Assembly: GCA_040381555.1 (NCBI GenBank)
Contig: JBEIHC010000042.1
Span: forward strand, 1-22,116
Length of the DNA stretch: 22,116 nucleotides
Reading direction: 5' to 3'
DNA from: CANHCC01 sp040381555
GTDB lineage: Bacteria; Bacteroidota; Bacteroidia; J057; RFSG01
Made by a program: the position numbers and the translations under genes. Positions within the stretch are counted from its first letter, which is position 1. Every line of letters begins with the position of its first letter. Of the stretch, positions 9,983 to 17,823 are shown piece by piece. The notes beneath the pieces were generated by a model. It saw only the letters and a program-made list of their open reading frames with translations. It searched no databases and had not been told where the DNA came from.

Positions 9983-10899
9983 AGTTGAGGCAATGAATAA
10001 CGGTGATATTCAAAACATTTATATTCCTTTTCTTTACCTCCCAAGCCTTTGAAGAATCTGGCTATTCCCGGATTCATTGAGCCTTCGAAGTCAAATAGTT
10101 TCCTCCCTTCGTTCCTGCCTTTTCGCATAGCTGTCAATAATAATGCTGACATCACCCCACTGTTTCGATGCTCGGGCAAAACTGCGCCTGCAAGATAATA
10201 GAGTCTTTCCATATATGGGATAAATATTCCTCCTGCAACGAATTCGCCTTCTGTGTTTTTTCCCATCAACTGCATAATTCTTCCTTCTTGATTTTGGCCA
10301 TCCATCAATTTCTTAAATAATTGAAGTTGAGCAGAATTCATCATGGTAGGATTCTGCTTTACCAGATTTTCAAACGCTGTATAATCCTGTTTCTCCTCAA
10401 TGCTGTATCCCGCTCTTTCTGATTTTTTTACCTGCCGCCTGGCTGCATCTGAAAATTGTACATATGGATCGGTTTCTAAATTGGCCCAATGGGTAATTCT
10501 TTGATTCTGTTTCCATCCCTTCAAAACTGAAATAGAGTACTCCGGAAGATTTGGAGAAAAATAGTAGGAAAGTATAGTAAATCGCTTTTGGAGATAGGGT
10601 AATAATAGGGCAAATGATTGTTCTATCTGTCGCTGCGAAACTTCTGGAATAAAACACAACCCCCAATGCTGACAAAACAAGGGTTGCAGAGCATAAGACC
10701 AAAATAATTTTCGCCTAGGCCCTATTGGCATTCGAGCAATTAGCTTTTCCTGCTCTTGTATTTCGATATATTCCCATCCTGATTGAACGATGTTAATCCA
10801 AGAATACAATAAAAAAGGACCCCCTTGGGGAGAGTTATTAATAAATGTATCCCAGTCCGATTCCATTACTTCTTCGGGCAAATGAATACTCAACTTCAT
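9967..10899 (-). CDS. FemAB/GNAT-fold acyl- or aminoacyltransferase-like protein
   Basis: A cytosolic protein of 310 residues from the chosen ATG at 10899, which forms an ATGA overlap with the TGA of the upstream deacetylase. A start six codons earlier (10917) is open but would overlap by 22 bases. The pattern is that of FemAB/BioF2-like proteins: an N-terminal half with hydrophobic and aromatic strands, then DAARRQVKKSERAGYSIEE (about 151-169), the typical R-x-x-x-K-x-x-R-x-G core. The C-terminal half has GGIFIPYMERLYYLAGA (223-239), HRNSGVMSALLLTAMRKG (244-261) and FDFEGSMNPGIARFFKGLGG (269-288). Characterised relatives attach amino acids to lipid- or peptidoglycan-linked acceptors or acylate sugars. 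Placement between a polysaccharide deacetylase and upp suggests a surface-polymer role by inference only. No catalytic test of substrate can be read from the sequence. Confidence 0.78.
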   Translation of the reverse strand: MKLSIHLPEEVMESDWDTFINNSPQGGPFLLYSWINIVQSGWEYIEIQEQEKLIARMPIGPRRKLFWSYALQPLFCQHWGLCFIPEVSQRQIEQSFALLLPYLQKRFTILSYYFSPNLPEYSISVLKGWKQNQRITHWANLETDPYVQFSDAARRQVKKSERAGYSIEEKQDYTAFENLVKQNPTMMNSAQLQLFKKLMDGQNQEGRIMQLMGKNTEGEFVAGGIFIPYMERLYYLAGAVLPEHRNSGVMSALLLTAMRKGRNEGRKLFDFEGSMNPGIARFFKGLGGKEKEYKCFEYHRYSLPQLWKKF

Positions 10900-12197
10900 T
10901 TGTACGCTCGCTCCCATTGCATTTTATAATCCTGAAGTTGTTCCCATACTAGCCGCCAACCTTTCCATTCTCCCGTTTCACTTAAGGTGGTATTATGCCA
11001 GAGTATTACAAAATCGCCTCCATAAGATAAACAGGTTTCGATTTCTTGTTTGATTTTATCCCAAGCTTTGTCGGCTGTGTATCCCTGATATTTTTGAAGT
11101 GCCCGATCCATCACCATAACGGGGTGAAGTATTAAGTTGCTGATTCTCTCTCTTTTGAAATCATACCAAGGAAAAGCTATGGCCATACCCCGTAAATATC
11201 CACAAACATGAATCGGGCAAAGAGAGTACTCGTCGGTTATTCCGCAGGTTTCGAGCTCCTCAAAACTTTCAGGATCACGGTATTTTAAAAAATGTTGACG
11301 CGATAGTGTCACCTGTTTCCCCAAAATTTTTTCCAGCTTTTCTTTTTCATAAGCAATTCGACCGGGTACTTCTGAACTGGTATAGGATGGATGAATTCCA
11401 ATTTTATATCCCAACGACTGACATTTCTGAATAAGTTTTCGATACGCTGGGTTTTTCCAGGTGTGTCGACCATCGAGGGAGGACTGTCGGTCTATCAGGA
11501 AAAATAAAGTGAAATTCTGTGGGTGCTGTAATTTGCCTAAAATATAAAACGGGTCTTTTTTTAGAAAAATTGAATGGATTCGTTCTGTTAAGGAGTTAAT
11601 ATCGAACGAAAGAATTGCTTTTGCCATACCCCCCCATTGAATAGCCCATGGCTTGTGTGCATGCTTCCAGGGTTCATCAATATCCAGCGTGACCTGAATA
11701 CTTCCTTTTCTTTCGGAGGGTTGAAAACCGGGTAACAATTTTGAAATCGCCTGAGCATACAAATGTATTATCGGCCGCGTATGCCATTGATTTTGAATAA
11801 TCGGGTGTTTGCTATCCTCTACTCGACCATGCTTATCTCGAGCTACCCAGCCCAAGTAGGACCAATAATCGGTAAGAATCCAAAATGCACTTGCCAGAAT
11901 ATCAAAGTCAAAATGCCTATTGCCAGGTTTCTGGGGGTATAAACCGGGTAAATTTGAGTTAACTTGTATTGGGGGGCTTTCTTGAGGCGGAGTTTGATCA
12001 GCAAAAAAGGTGGTGGCGTTTAGCTCGGGTATGCCTTCTACTGTGCATCCATAACTGAGCACATATGTCTTCTCTGAATGGAGAAATCTGGTGGGCGCAA
12101 CAATTTGAAAGTTTATTCCGAGTAACCGGGAAAATAAAATCTCACACACATAAGAAAGACGATTCGATTCGAAAGAAGTGAGTAGGATCAATTCCAC
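10896..12197 (-). CDS. NodB-like polysaccharide deacetylase family protein
   Basis: The C-terminal half carries a NodB-type deacetylase fold, the family that removes N- or O-acetyl groups from surface polysaccharides using a metal. Numbered from GTG at 12197 (433 residues): the DxD motif TLDIDEPW (about 170-177), the metal-site histidine in KIGIHPSY (H269), SRQHFLKYR (299-307) and the late ILWHNTT (H401). The first 160 or so residues form a separate N-terminal domain seen in Bacteroidota deacetylases. There is no signal peptide, so the product may be cytosolic. The start is uncertain: ATG at 12236 is open, but a good -7 box at 12202-12209 would place transcription start near 12196. GTG 12197 or TTG 12191 (giving M-ILLTSFESNRLSYV) therefore look better. 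It is the first gene of a coupled set with the FemAB-like gene and upp. Domain call is good, substrate unknown. Confidence 0.8.
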   Translation of the reverse strand: MELILLTSFESNRLSYVCEILFSRLLGINFQIVAPTRFLHSEKTYVLSYGCTVEGIPELNATTFFADQTPPQESPPIQVNSNLPGLYPQKPGNRHFDFDILASAFWILTDYWSYLGWVARDKHGRVEDSKHPIIQNQWHTRPIIHLYAQAISKLLPGFQPSERKGSIQVTLDIDEPWKHAHKPWAIQWGGMAKAILSFDINSLTERIHSIFLKKDPFYILGKLQHPQNFTLFFLIDRQSSLDGRHTWKNPAYRKLIQKCQSLGYKIGIHPSYTSSEVPGRIAYEKEKLEKILGKQVTLSRQHFLKYRDPESFEELETCGITDEYSLCPIHVCGYLRGMAIAFPWYDFKRERISNLILHPVMVMDRALQKYQGYTADKAWDKIKQEIETCLSYGGDFVILWHNTTLSETGEWKGWRLVWEQLQDYKMQWERAYK

Positions 12198-12201
12198 AGT
12201 A

Positions 12202-12228
12202 CAAATATAATCCAATTCAGCACTGCAA
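12202..12228 (-). promoter_or_regulatory. Candidate promoter of the deacetylase-FemAB-upp operon
   Basis: The minus strand shows TATATTTG (12209-12202), an exact TAnnTTTG -7 element, preceded by TTG at 12228-12226 with a 16-base spacer. The spacer is slightly shorter than the usual 17-23. Predicted transcription start is about 12196, almost on the start codon, implying little or no leader. Confidence 0.5.
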
Positions 12229-12244
12229 TCTCGCAAGTAGTGCC

Positions 12245-12271
12245 TTGCTCCGCATTTTTGCCGTACTTTTG
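12245..12271 (+). promoter_or_regulatory. Candidate promoter of the divergent GT-C-like gene
   Basis: TTG at 12245-12247, a 16-base spacer, then TACTTTTG at 12264-12271, an exact TAnnTTTG match. Predicted start of transcription is near 12277, just before the ATG at 12281. Its -33 TTG lies only about 17 bases from the -33 TTG of the opposing promoter, so both probably compete for the same stretch of DNA. Confidence 0.45.
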
Positions 12272-12280
12272 ATGCTTCAT

Positions 12281-13825
12281 ATGTTGCAGATTTTTAGGTT
12301 CAGTCATCCCATTGCCTATCTGGTACTTTTAGTACTATCAATAGTCTTGCGTCTGCCTTCCTTTCAATCTGGTTTCATGACCGAAGAAGAAACTCTATTA
12401 TTAAATACTGTCATCCGAATGTCGGATGGTCATGCTTTATATTCAGAAACCTTAAGCAGTGTTTCCCCCTTGTTGGCTGGAATCTGGTACTTGTTTTTTT
12501 CTGCTTTAGGAGATAATTGCTTGTTCGCTATACGCCTGTTTTCCTGTCTGTATCTTTTTATCAGTGCTTTCATTTTTAATCAACTCATTACCGATCTACG
12601 ACTAAGTCGGGATAAAAGCATCTTTCCAGGCTTTGCGTTTTTATTAGGAGTAAACTTCCCTTGGTATTCGCAACAAATGAATGGGGAAATGCTCATTCTG
12701 CTCCCATTACTGCTTTCTGTTTATCTTATAATTCGCACATTTGAAGAGGGGGTTAAACCTTTGCTATTTCTACTTATGGTGGGTGTTTTAACCTCCCTTT
12801 CGGTTTTATTGGAATACCAATCTGTCCTTTATTATTTCGGGATACTCCTAATTTATTTGATCATGAGGCCCCCGAGACTCAACGAGATCGTTACGCTTTT
12901 ATTTGGATTTTTTCTGCCCGTTTTCTTTTGTTCCTTGATTCTCTTTTTTAATGGGATACTGCAGCATTGGATAAATAATAGCTTGTTGTATCGACTGGAT
13001 GAATTCATTAATCCACAAATTGCTTTCATTCATCTTGTGGCTCCCGGACATAAAATCGAAAGTATGCTTGCCTTACTTAGTATTCTTTTTCCTTTAATCG
13101 GTGGGTTTTCGTCCTTTCGATTAGGGGTACTTGGACTCAATATTCGCCAAAGAAAAATTGAATCTGTTATGGCGATTTGGATGGGAGTTTCTGTTTTTAT
13201 GTTGTTAATACTTGGCCTGTTCCGGCATGATAATCCGTTAATGATTATCATATTCCCTCTGGTTTTTTATACCTGGCATTTCTTTTTGGGGAAAATCAAT
13301 AGATTAATTGGATTTTCATTGTTGATTCTCTGGTTTGCTTATCCAATTTGGTCTCTTTCTCAATACTACTTTGTGCGACATGAGTCCACTTTCAATCAAT
13401 TTCCCGACATCTCCAATAGTAATCGTAACTTGCAATTAAACAGAATGTTACTTCCGGATCCCGAACAGAAAGCTTCAATTCTATTAATACAAAACCTTTC
13501 TCCTTCAACGAAAACAACTGTTTGGATCTGTGGCAACTCTACAGGTATTTCCCCCTTATTCGATATTCATCCAGCTAGTGATTTTGTTGACTTTCACCTG
13601 TTTAGTAATAAACTATCTTTTCTGCCACAAAACCAGTATCGCTCTTTGTTCTCTCCTGAAATTACCCTGAAGGATGTATACGAAAGATTCGAAAACGAAA
13701 AACCTGATTTTATTCTAGATAAAGGAAATGTTTTTCCTGTTTTAAAAGATTTTCTGCCAATTCTACTAAACGACTATTCTCTGATTCAATCGAAACCAAT
13801 TCCTATTTATCGCTTAGAGAAATAA
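12281..13825 (+). CDS. Multi-pass membrane protein, GT-C glycosyltransferase-like
   Basis: A 514-residue integral membrane protein from ATG 12281; open TTG 12245 and ATG 12272 codons lie inside or next to the candidate promoter, so I prefer 12281. Seen: a first helix (IAYLVLLVLSIVL), a loop with an acidic cluster (MTEEE) and a G-x-x-LYSE...SPLLAGIWYLFF segment. That order resembles the first periplasmic loop and second helix of GT39/PMT-type enzymes, which use lipid-linked sugar donors. About nine further hydrophobic helices follow to around residue 365, then a soluble C-terminal domain ending in FENEKPDFILDKGN and PIPIYRLEK. The N-terminus also recalls the Bacteroidota DUF6427 family, but this protein is longer. 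It is the only plus-strand gene left of the era-nadA gap. Membrane topology is clear; glycosyltransferase activity is inferred and moderately uncertain. Confidence 0.65.
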   Translation: MLQIFRFSHPIAYLVLLVLSIVLRLPSFQSGFMTEEETLLLNTVIRMSDGHALYSETLSSVSPLLAGIWYLFFSALGDNCLFAIRLFSCLYLFISAFIFNQLITDLRLSRDKSIFPGFAFLLGVNFPWYSQQMNGEMLILLPLLLSVYLIIRTFEEGVKPLLFLLMVGVLTSLSVLLEYQSVLYYFGILLIYLIMRPPRLNEIVTLLFGFFLPVFFCSLILFFNGILQHWINNSLLYRLDEFINPQIAFIHLVAPGHKIESMLALLSILFPLIGGFSSFRLGVLGLNIRQRKIESVMAIWMGVSVFMLLILGLFRHDNPLMIIIFPLVFYTWHFFLGKINRLIGFSLLILWFAYPIWSLSQYYFVRHESTFNQFPDISNSNRNLQLNRMLLPDPEQKASILLIQNLSPSTKTTVWICGNSTGISPLFDIHPASDFVDFHLFSNKLSFLPQNQYRSLFSPEITLKDVYERFENEKPDFILDKGNVFPVLKDFLPILLNDYSLIQSKPIPIYRLEK

Positions 13826-14022
13826 GGTTATTTGAATAATATTACTGAAGATTTCCTCAGAATCTATTGGCAAAAAATGGGTTTACCCTAAAGCACGATT
13901 ATATTGGCTCTAAGCTGTTTTTTGTGCGTTTGTTCGGACCATTTTCCCAAATTTCGGAGTAGCAACTGATTCAGGAATCTCCCAATTCAATATTATTTCA
14001 ATTTGTTTTATTTAATGAAATT

Positions 14023-14045
14023 CTGGACACAATTGTTGTGGCCAG
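14023..14045. repeat. Inverted repeat, 10-bp arms with one mismatch
   Basis: CTGGACACAA pairs with TTGTGGCCAG around a 3-base TTG loop, with 9 of 10 positions paired. It is followed by a G-rich patch rather than a T-run, so it is not a standard intrinsic terminator. It could be a transcript-end structure for either convergent gene or the trace of an element end. Confidence 0.5.
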
Positions 14046-14163
14046 TGGGGTTGAAGCCCTCTTCATTGGAGACGGGAGGGAGAGGGTATAACCTTGTTTA
14101 TAAATTATGTAGAAGATTTATAACGACTATACAGGGTATTTCTAAGATTTAATTACCCACAAT

Positions 14164-14182
14164 TAATGGCGTAGAGCCATTA
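14164..14182. repeat. Perfect 7-bp inverted repeat
   Basis: TAATGGC and GCCATTA flank the loop GTAGA. A TTTTT run occurs some 15 bases further on, too distant for a canonical terminator. It lies mid-gap between convergent genes, so a role in ending transcription from either side is possible but unproven. Confidence 0.4.
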
Positions 14183-14514
14183 TAATTTCTAGAACTTTTT
14201 AAATTGATAGTATAGCTATTACACGCTTTTTATTGGTTTATGCAATAACCCCTTGCATTTAAAGAACTCCTTTCTGTCTGTAATTCAGCAATAGTAAGGA
14301 TTTATACTTTCTGAGTACGCCCTACTTAAACGGATACTCTTTTTCCATTATCATAATATAAATCTTTAATTGCTCCCTGCGATTAATTAGGAGAATTTTA
14401 GGTTTATATGTTTTGATTTATAAAAAACTTCTTAAAATCTAATTTTAGGGAAATAATTTTTTTAACTGAAAATAGGGTAGTGCCGTGCTTAGTGTCATTG
14501 GGGAATTCATCCTC

Positions 14515-14549
14515 CATAATTCATAACTCATAATTCATAACTCATAACT
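14515..14549. repeat. Tandem heptanucleotide repeat, five copies of CATAAYT
   Basis: Five consecutive 7-base units read CATAATT, CATAACT, CATAATT, CATAACT, CATAACT. On the minus strand the array (AGTTATG/AATTATG units) begins at the last base of the TGA stop of the GT-C gene, so it forms the first part of that gene's 3' untranslated region. Such short heptamer arrays are a known class of intergenic satellite in several bacterial groups and vary in copy number by slippage. No function is evident. Confidence 0.85.
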
Positions 14550-15958
14550 CACCTCAACTCATTATACTTCCTCTGCCCCATTACTTGGTACAATGTTAAT
14601 CCATGATAAGTTTGACGCATCGGAATCCAATTCGGCAATTCTTTGGGTTCGATGGGATACTTACTGATGAACTTTAAATTGCTATCGACTTGAGATTCAT
14701 AAGTTAACCAATAAACGCCTCCTGGATACTCATTATAATTAAATTTATCTTTGGTATGAATCAACGCAAAATCGGTCTGCTTTCTCTGGAAATAATATCC
14801 GATTGCTTCATCTACTAATAATGTTTTTTGCTCTTGTGGAATATTTTCGCCCATCCATTTTAACACTTTCTTTGGCTCGCGTTCCTCCTGCTGATAGAGG
14901 GAAATAATTGCCCTAGAACTGATTGGATATAAGGCTAATAAAACAATCCCAATCTGAAGGAATTGTGGAATTTTTTTTCCGCCCGATAGCCCCGGTATTT
15001 TTACCAAAACCCATGGCAACATTATCCAAACACACACGACAATCGGCAGATTATACCGGGGAAAATCTCCTGTGACAAAAGCCAAAAATAAGGTTTGACC
15101 TATCAATAATATGGTCCATTTTCGCGTTTCTTTTACTCCAGGAAAAAGAACAATTCCTGCTGCTAGGGTAAATAAATATAATATCGGCAGGGTTTGTTGT
15201 ATTTCGTACCACTTGAAATACCTTAAATAAAAATAATCCGAAAGTTTCGAAAGCAAATTTCCGGACACTTCAATATGATCCCCTCCATTCGATACTAATT
15301 GTTCTGTGATTAAATGTCTCCAAGGAAATATCCAACTAAAATACAGTAAAATGGGGATAATGGCCGGAATGAATAAATTCCATTTTTTCTTGTTTTCCCA
15401 AAACAAACTGATACCCATAAGGCTTGCTGCAAACCAAAAATTAGGATGCACCAATGCAAGCAAGCCGCAAAGAAACGAACGCAAATAAACATTCCAACCC
15501 AGCCTTTCCCCTGTGGCAATCGAAAAAAACAAAACAGCTCCCAACATATCCATTCTCACACTTCTGGCCGCTTCAAATAAAGCCTTATCTCCTATACAAG
15601 CCAGCGTTAAAATTGCAGCAATTGAAGGATTAAGTTGATTTTTATAGTAGTTCCATACCAATAGTGCCAAACCCATATAAAGCAAAATACCAGGAACTCT
15701 GGTCCAGAAAATATCGGTTGGAAAAACGGTGTACCATAGGGCTAATAACAATTGCCATAAAGGCAAATGTCCTAGGAGAAATTGCTCTGTATGGGGTTGC
15801 TCCCACAAACGACTGGAATAATTTCCGGTTTGGGCGAGATTTTTCGCCGCATCAGCAAACATTACCTCATCTATCCAAGCAATTGGAATAATTGGTAACA
15901 GAAAAATACATAGGGAAAAATACAGGACTAATATCAGCAATAAATAACTGGGTTTCAT
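14549..15958 (-). CDS. GT-C family glycosyltransferase (GT39/ArnT-like), integral membrane
   Basis: A 469-residue inner-membrane protein with the layout of GT-C enzymes that move a sugar from a polyprenyl-phosphate donor to an envelope acceptor. Helix 1 (YLLLILVLYFSLCIFLLPII) is followed by the first extracytoplasmic loop with the catalytic-type acidic pair in IAWIDEVMFADAA (D30-E31). Next come GHLPLWQLLLALWY (63-76), ARSVRMDMLGAVLFF (131-145) with conserved R and D, and several more helices. The soluble C-terminal part starts near residue 355 and contains KTLLVDEAIGYYF. It starts 22 bases after the rmlA stop, so the two genes are probably one transcript; that suggests a deoxysugar-containing polymer but does not show it. 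Family call is good; donor and acceptor are unknown. Confidence 0.8.
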   Translation of the reverse strand: MKPSYLLLILVLYFSLCIFLLPIIPIAWIDEVMFADAAKNLAQTGNYSSRLWEQPHTEQFLLGHLPLWQLLLALWYTVFPTDIFWTRVPGILLYMGLALLVWNYYKNQLNPSIAAILTLACIGDKALFEAARSVRMDMLGAVLFFSIATGERLGWNVYLRSFLCGLLALVHPNFWFAASLMGISLFWENKKKWNLFIPAIIPILLYFSWIFPWRHLITEQLVSNGGDHIEVSGNLLSKLSDYFYLRYFKWYEIQQTLPILYLFTLAAGIVLFPGVKETRKWTILLIGQTLFLAFVTGDFPRYNLPIVVCVWIMLPWVLVKIPGLSGGKKIPQFLQIGIVLLALYPISSRAIISLYQQEEREPKKVLKWMGENIPQEQKTLLVDEAIGYYFQRKQTDFALIHTKDKFNYNEYPGGVYWLTYESQVDSNLKFISKYPIEPKELPNWIPMRQTYHGLTLYQVMGQRKYNELR

Positions 15959-15980
15959 CCTAATTGAGTGAATTAATTAT

Positions 15981-16847
15981 CTACTTTACTGCAAGTAATT
16001 CTAGCAGATATTTTCCATATCCACTTTTAATTAGTTTTTTTCCTAAAGATTCTAATTGATTGGAAGTAATAAATCCCATCTGCCACGCAATTTCTTCGAT
16101 ACATCCAACTTTCAAGCCTTGTCTTTCTTCAATAATTTGTACAAAGTTGGATGCCTGCAGCAGAGAGTTATGTGTTCCTGTATCCAGCCAGGCAGTGCCT
16201 CTACTTAATACGGCTACTTTTAATCTGCCTTGTGATAAATATTCCCGATTTACATCGGTTATTTCCAACTCTCCTCTTGGGGAGGGTTTCAAATTAGTAG
16301 CAATAGATACTACTGCGTTATCATAAAAATATATTCCCGGTACTGCATAGTTTGATTTTGGCTTTTCAGGTTTCTCCTCTATGCTGATTACCTTTCCGTC
16401 TGCATCAAAATCTACCACTCCATATCGTTCTGGATCGGATACATGGTAGGCAAAAACGATTCCTCCTTCAGGATTGGTGCAGCCTTGTAAGGTTTTACCT
16501 AAGCCTTCTCCGTAAAATATATTATCCCCTAAAATCAAGGCTACTTTATCGTTGCCAATAAAATCTTTTCCAATAACAAATGCTTGAGCCAAACCATCTG
16601 GTGAAGGTTGTACTGCATAGGAAAACTGAACCCCAATTTGCTCTCCGGTTCCGAGCAAGTTTTGAAAACCGGGTAAATCTTGGGGGGTAGAAATTATCAA
16701 TATCTCCCGAATACCTGCCTGCATCAGGGTTGATAATGGATAATAAATCATGGGCTTATCATATACCGGCATCATTTGCTTGCTCATCGCAATGGTTAAT
16801 GGATGCAAACGCGTTCCGGACCCTCCGGCAAGAATAATTCCTTTCAT
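15981..16847 (-). CDS. rmlA: Glucose-1-phosphate thymidylyltransferase
   Basis: Converts dTTP and glucose 1-phosphate to dTDP-glucose, the first step of dTDP-rhamnose and other deoxysugar pathways, in the cytosol. The 288-residue length is standard. Seen: the nucleotide-binding signature GIILAGGSGTRLHPLT (3-18) with SKQMMPVYDKPMIYYPLS (22-39), the sugar-site block QPSPDGLAQAF (80-90), LGDNIFYG (106-113), EEKPEKPKSNYAVPGIYFYD (157-176) and GELEITDVN (192-200). A TAWLDTGTH block (218-226) completes the family pattern. No rmlB, rmlC or rmlD is in the window, so the final sugar is not revealed. It precedes a GT-C gene by 22 bases and follows era by 61 bases, all in the same direction. Identification is very secure. 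Confidence 0.96.
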   Translation of the reverse strand: MKGIILAGGSGTRLHPLTIAMSKQMMPVYDKPMIYYPLSTLMQAGIREILIISTPQDLPGFQNLLGTGEQIGVQFSYAVQPSPDGLAQAFVIGKDFIGNDKVALILGDNIFYGEGLGKTLQGCTNPEGGIVFAYHVSDPERYGVVDFDADGKVISIEEKPEKPKSNYAVPGIYFYDNAVVSIATNLKPSPRGELEITDVNREYLSQGRLKVAVLSRGTAWLDTGTHNSLLQASNFVQIIEERQGLKVGCIEEIAWQMGFITSNQLESLGKKLIKSGYGKYLLELLAVK

Positions 16848-16908
16848 GTCGTTGTTTTGATTGCCTAAAATTAATGCTTTTTATAGGATAGAAAAGCGCT
16901 TGTTTCTC

Positions 16909-17823
16909 TCAATATCCAAAGCCTTTCAAATATCTTCCCGAATCTTTCCATTTTTCTGCCACGCGTACATACAAGTTTAGATGTACGGGCTTGTCCAATA
17001 ATATCTGTATGTCCTTCCTGGCTGCTACTCCTATTGCCTTAATTCCGGCTCCATTTTTTCCGATTAATATGCCTTTATGATTTAGGCGCTCGGTGTGGAT
17101 TTCCGCTTCAATATGTATCCGCTCCCCTAAATCTTTGAATTCCAAAATACTAACCTCTGTACCATAGGGTATCTCTTCCTCATATTGTAGGAAAATTTGC
17201 TCCCGAATAATTTCGGCAACAAAAAACCGCTCCGGACGGTCCGTCAACATATCCTTGTCAAAATAAGCTGGGCCTTCTGGGAGAAATTTTAATATCCCCG
17301 CCAACAGTTCATCCAATCCTTCTTTTTTAAGTGCGGATATGGCAAATGATTGCTGCACCTTTATTTGGGCAGAAATCTCTTCAATCCTGGACTTCACTTT
17401 TTCCTCTCCTGCAATATCAGCTTTATTCATTGCCAGTAAAACCGGTATTTTCTTAGATGGAATCATTGCCAACAACTCTTCTTCCGGAAATTTTTCGTCC
17501 ACATCTGCCACCAACACAATCACATCCGCATCCTGAATAGCCGTTCCTACATATTTCATCATGGATTCATGTAGCTTATACTTAGGACGAATTACCCCAG
17601 GCGTATCTGAAAATACAATTTGCCACTGATCACTATTCAATATTCCGGTGATTCTATGCCGGGTCGTTTGAGCTTTAGGGGTAATAATGGCCAACTTTTC
17701 CCCGAGCAGAGCATTCATTAAGGTCGATTTGCCTGCATTGGGTTTTCCAATGATGGCAACAAATCCTGAACGAAAGGTATCTCCTTTATCCGTTGATTCT
17801 GAATTCTTTATTCTGTTTTCCAC
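16909..17823 (-). CDS. era: GTPase Era
   Basis: Era binds 16S rRNA near its 3' end and assists small-subunit assembly. The 304-residue protein shows all GTPase boxes: G1 GKPNAGKS (26-33), G2 TTRHRITG (53-60), G3 DTPG (73-76), G4 NKAD (133-136) and G5 SAL (163-165). A type II KH RNA-binding domain carries GILIGKNGAGIKAIG (251-265) and the protein ends in YLKGFGY. The start is a GTG at 17823: an in-frame stop lies 18 bases upstream and there is no Met before the G1 box. This gives about 19 extra polar residues ahead of the usual GFVAIIG beginning. The start codon overlaps a one-mismatch DnaA box, and the gene points away from the candidate replication origin. Identification is very secure; the start is moderately so. 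Confidence 0.96.
   Translation of the reverse strand: MENRIKNSESTDKGDTFRSGFVAIIGKPNAGKSTLMNALLGEKLAIITPKAQTTRHRITGILNSDQWQIVFSDTPGVIRPKYKLHESMMKYVGTAIQDADVIVLVADVDEKFPEEELLAMIPSKKIPVLLAMNKADIAGEEKVKSRIEEISAQIKVQQSFAISALKKEGLDELLAGILKFLPEGPAYFDKDMLTDRPERFFVAEIIREQIFLQYEEEIPYGTEVSILEFKDLGERIHIEAEIHTERLNHKGILIGKNGAGIKAIGVAARKDIQILLDKPVHLNLYVRVAEKWKDSGRYLKGFGY

Larger units (their letters stand above)
13826..14514. other. Long AT-rich gene-free gap between convergent genes
   Basis: About 690 bases between the convergent stops at 13825 and 14549 with no convincing coding frame, tRNA or intact insertion sequence. It contains two notable inverted repeats (14023-14045 and 14164-14182), a G-rich patch at about 14046-14087 in otherwise AT-rich DNA, and ends in a heptanucleotide tandem repeat. 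It may be a decayed gene or element, or host an unrecognised RNA; the sequence alone does not decide. Confidence 0.6.

Noticed and set aside
10397..10702. A 101-codon minus-strand frame inside the FemAB-like gene
   Set aside because: It overlaps a well-supported FemAB-like gene in another frame and has no recognisable motif.
10900..10917. Six extra N-terminal residues on the FemAB-like protein
   Set aside because: The ATG at 10899 gives a classic ATGA stop-start overlap and a more natural beginning (MKLSIHLPEE).
12245..12280. TTG at 12245 as the start of the GT-C-like gene
   Set aside because: It coincides with the TTG of a candidate -33 promoter element, and ATG codons follow at 12272 and 12281 at the beginning of the family-like sequence.
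14023..14182. Inverted repeats as intrinsic terminators
   Set aside because: Neither stem is followed directly by a T-run on either strand, so they are listed only as repeats.
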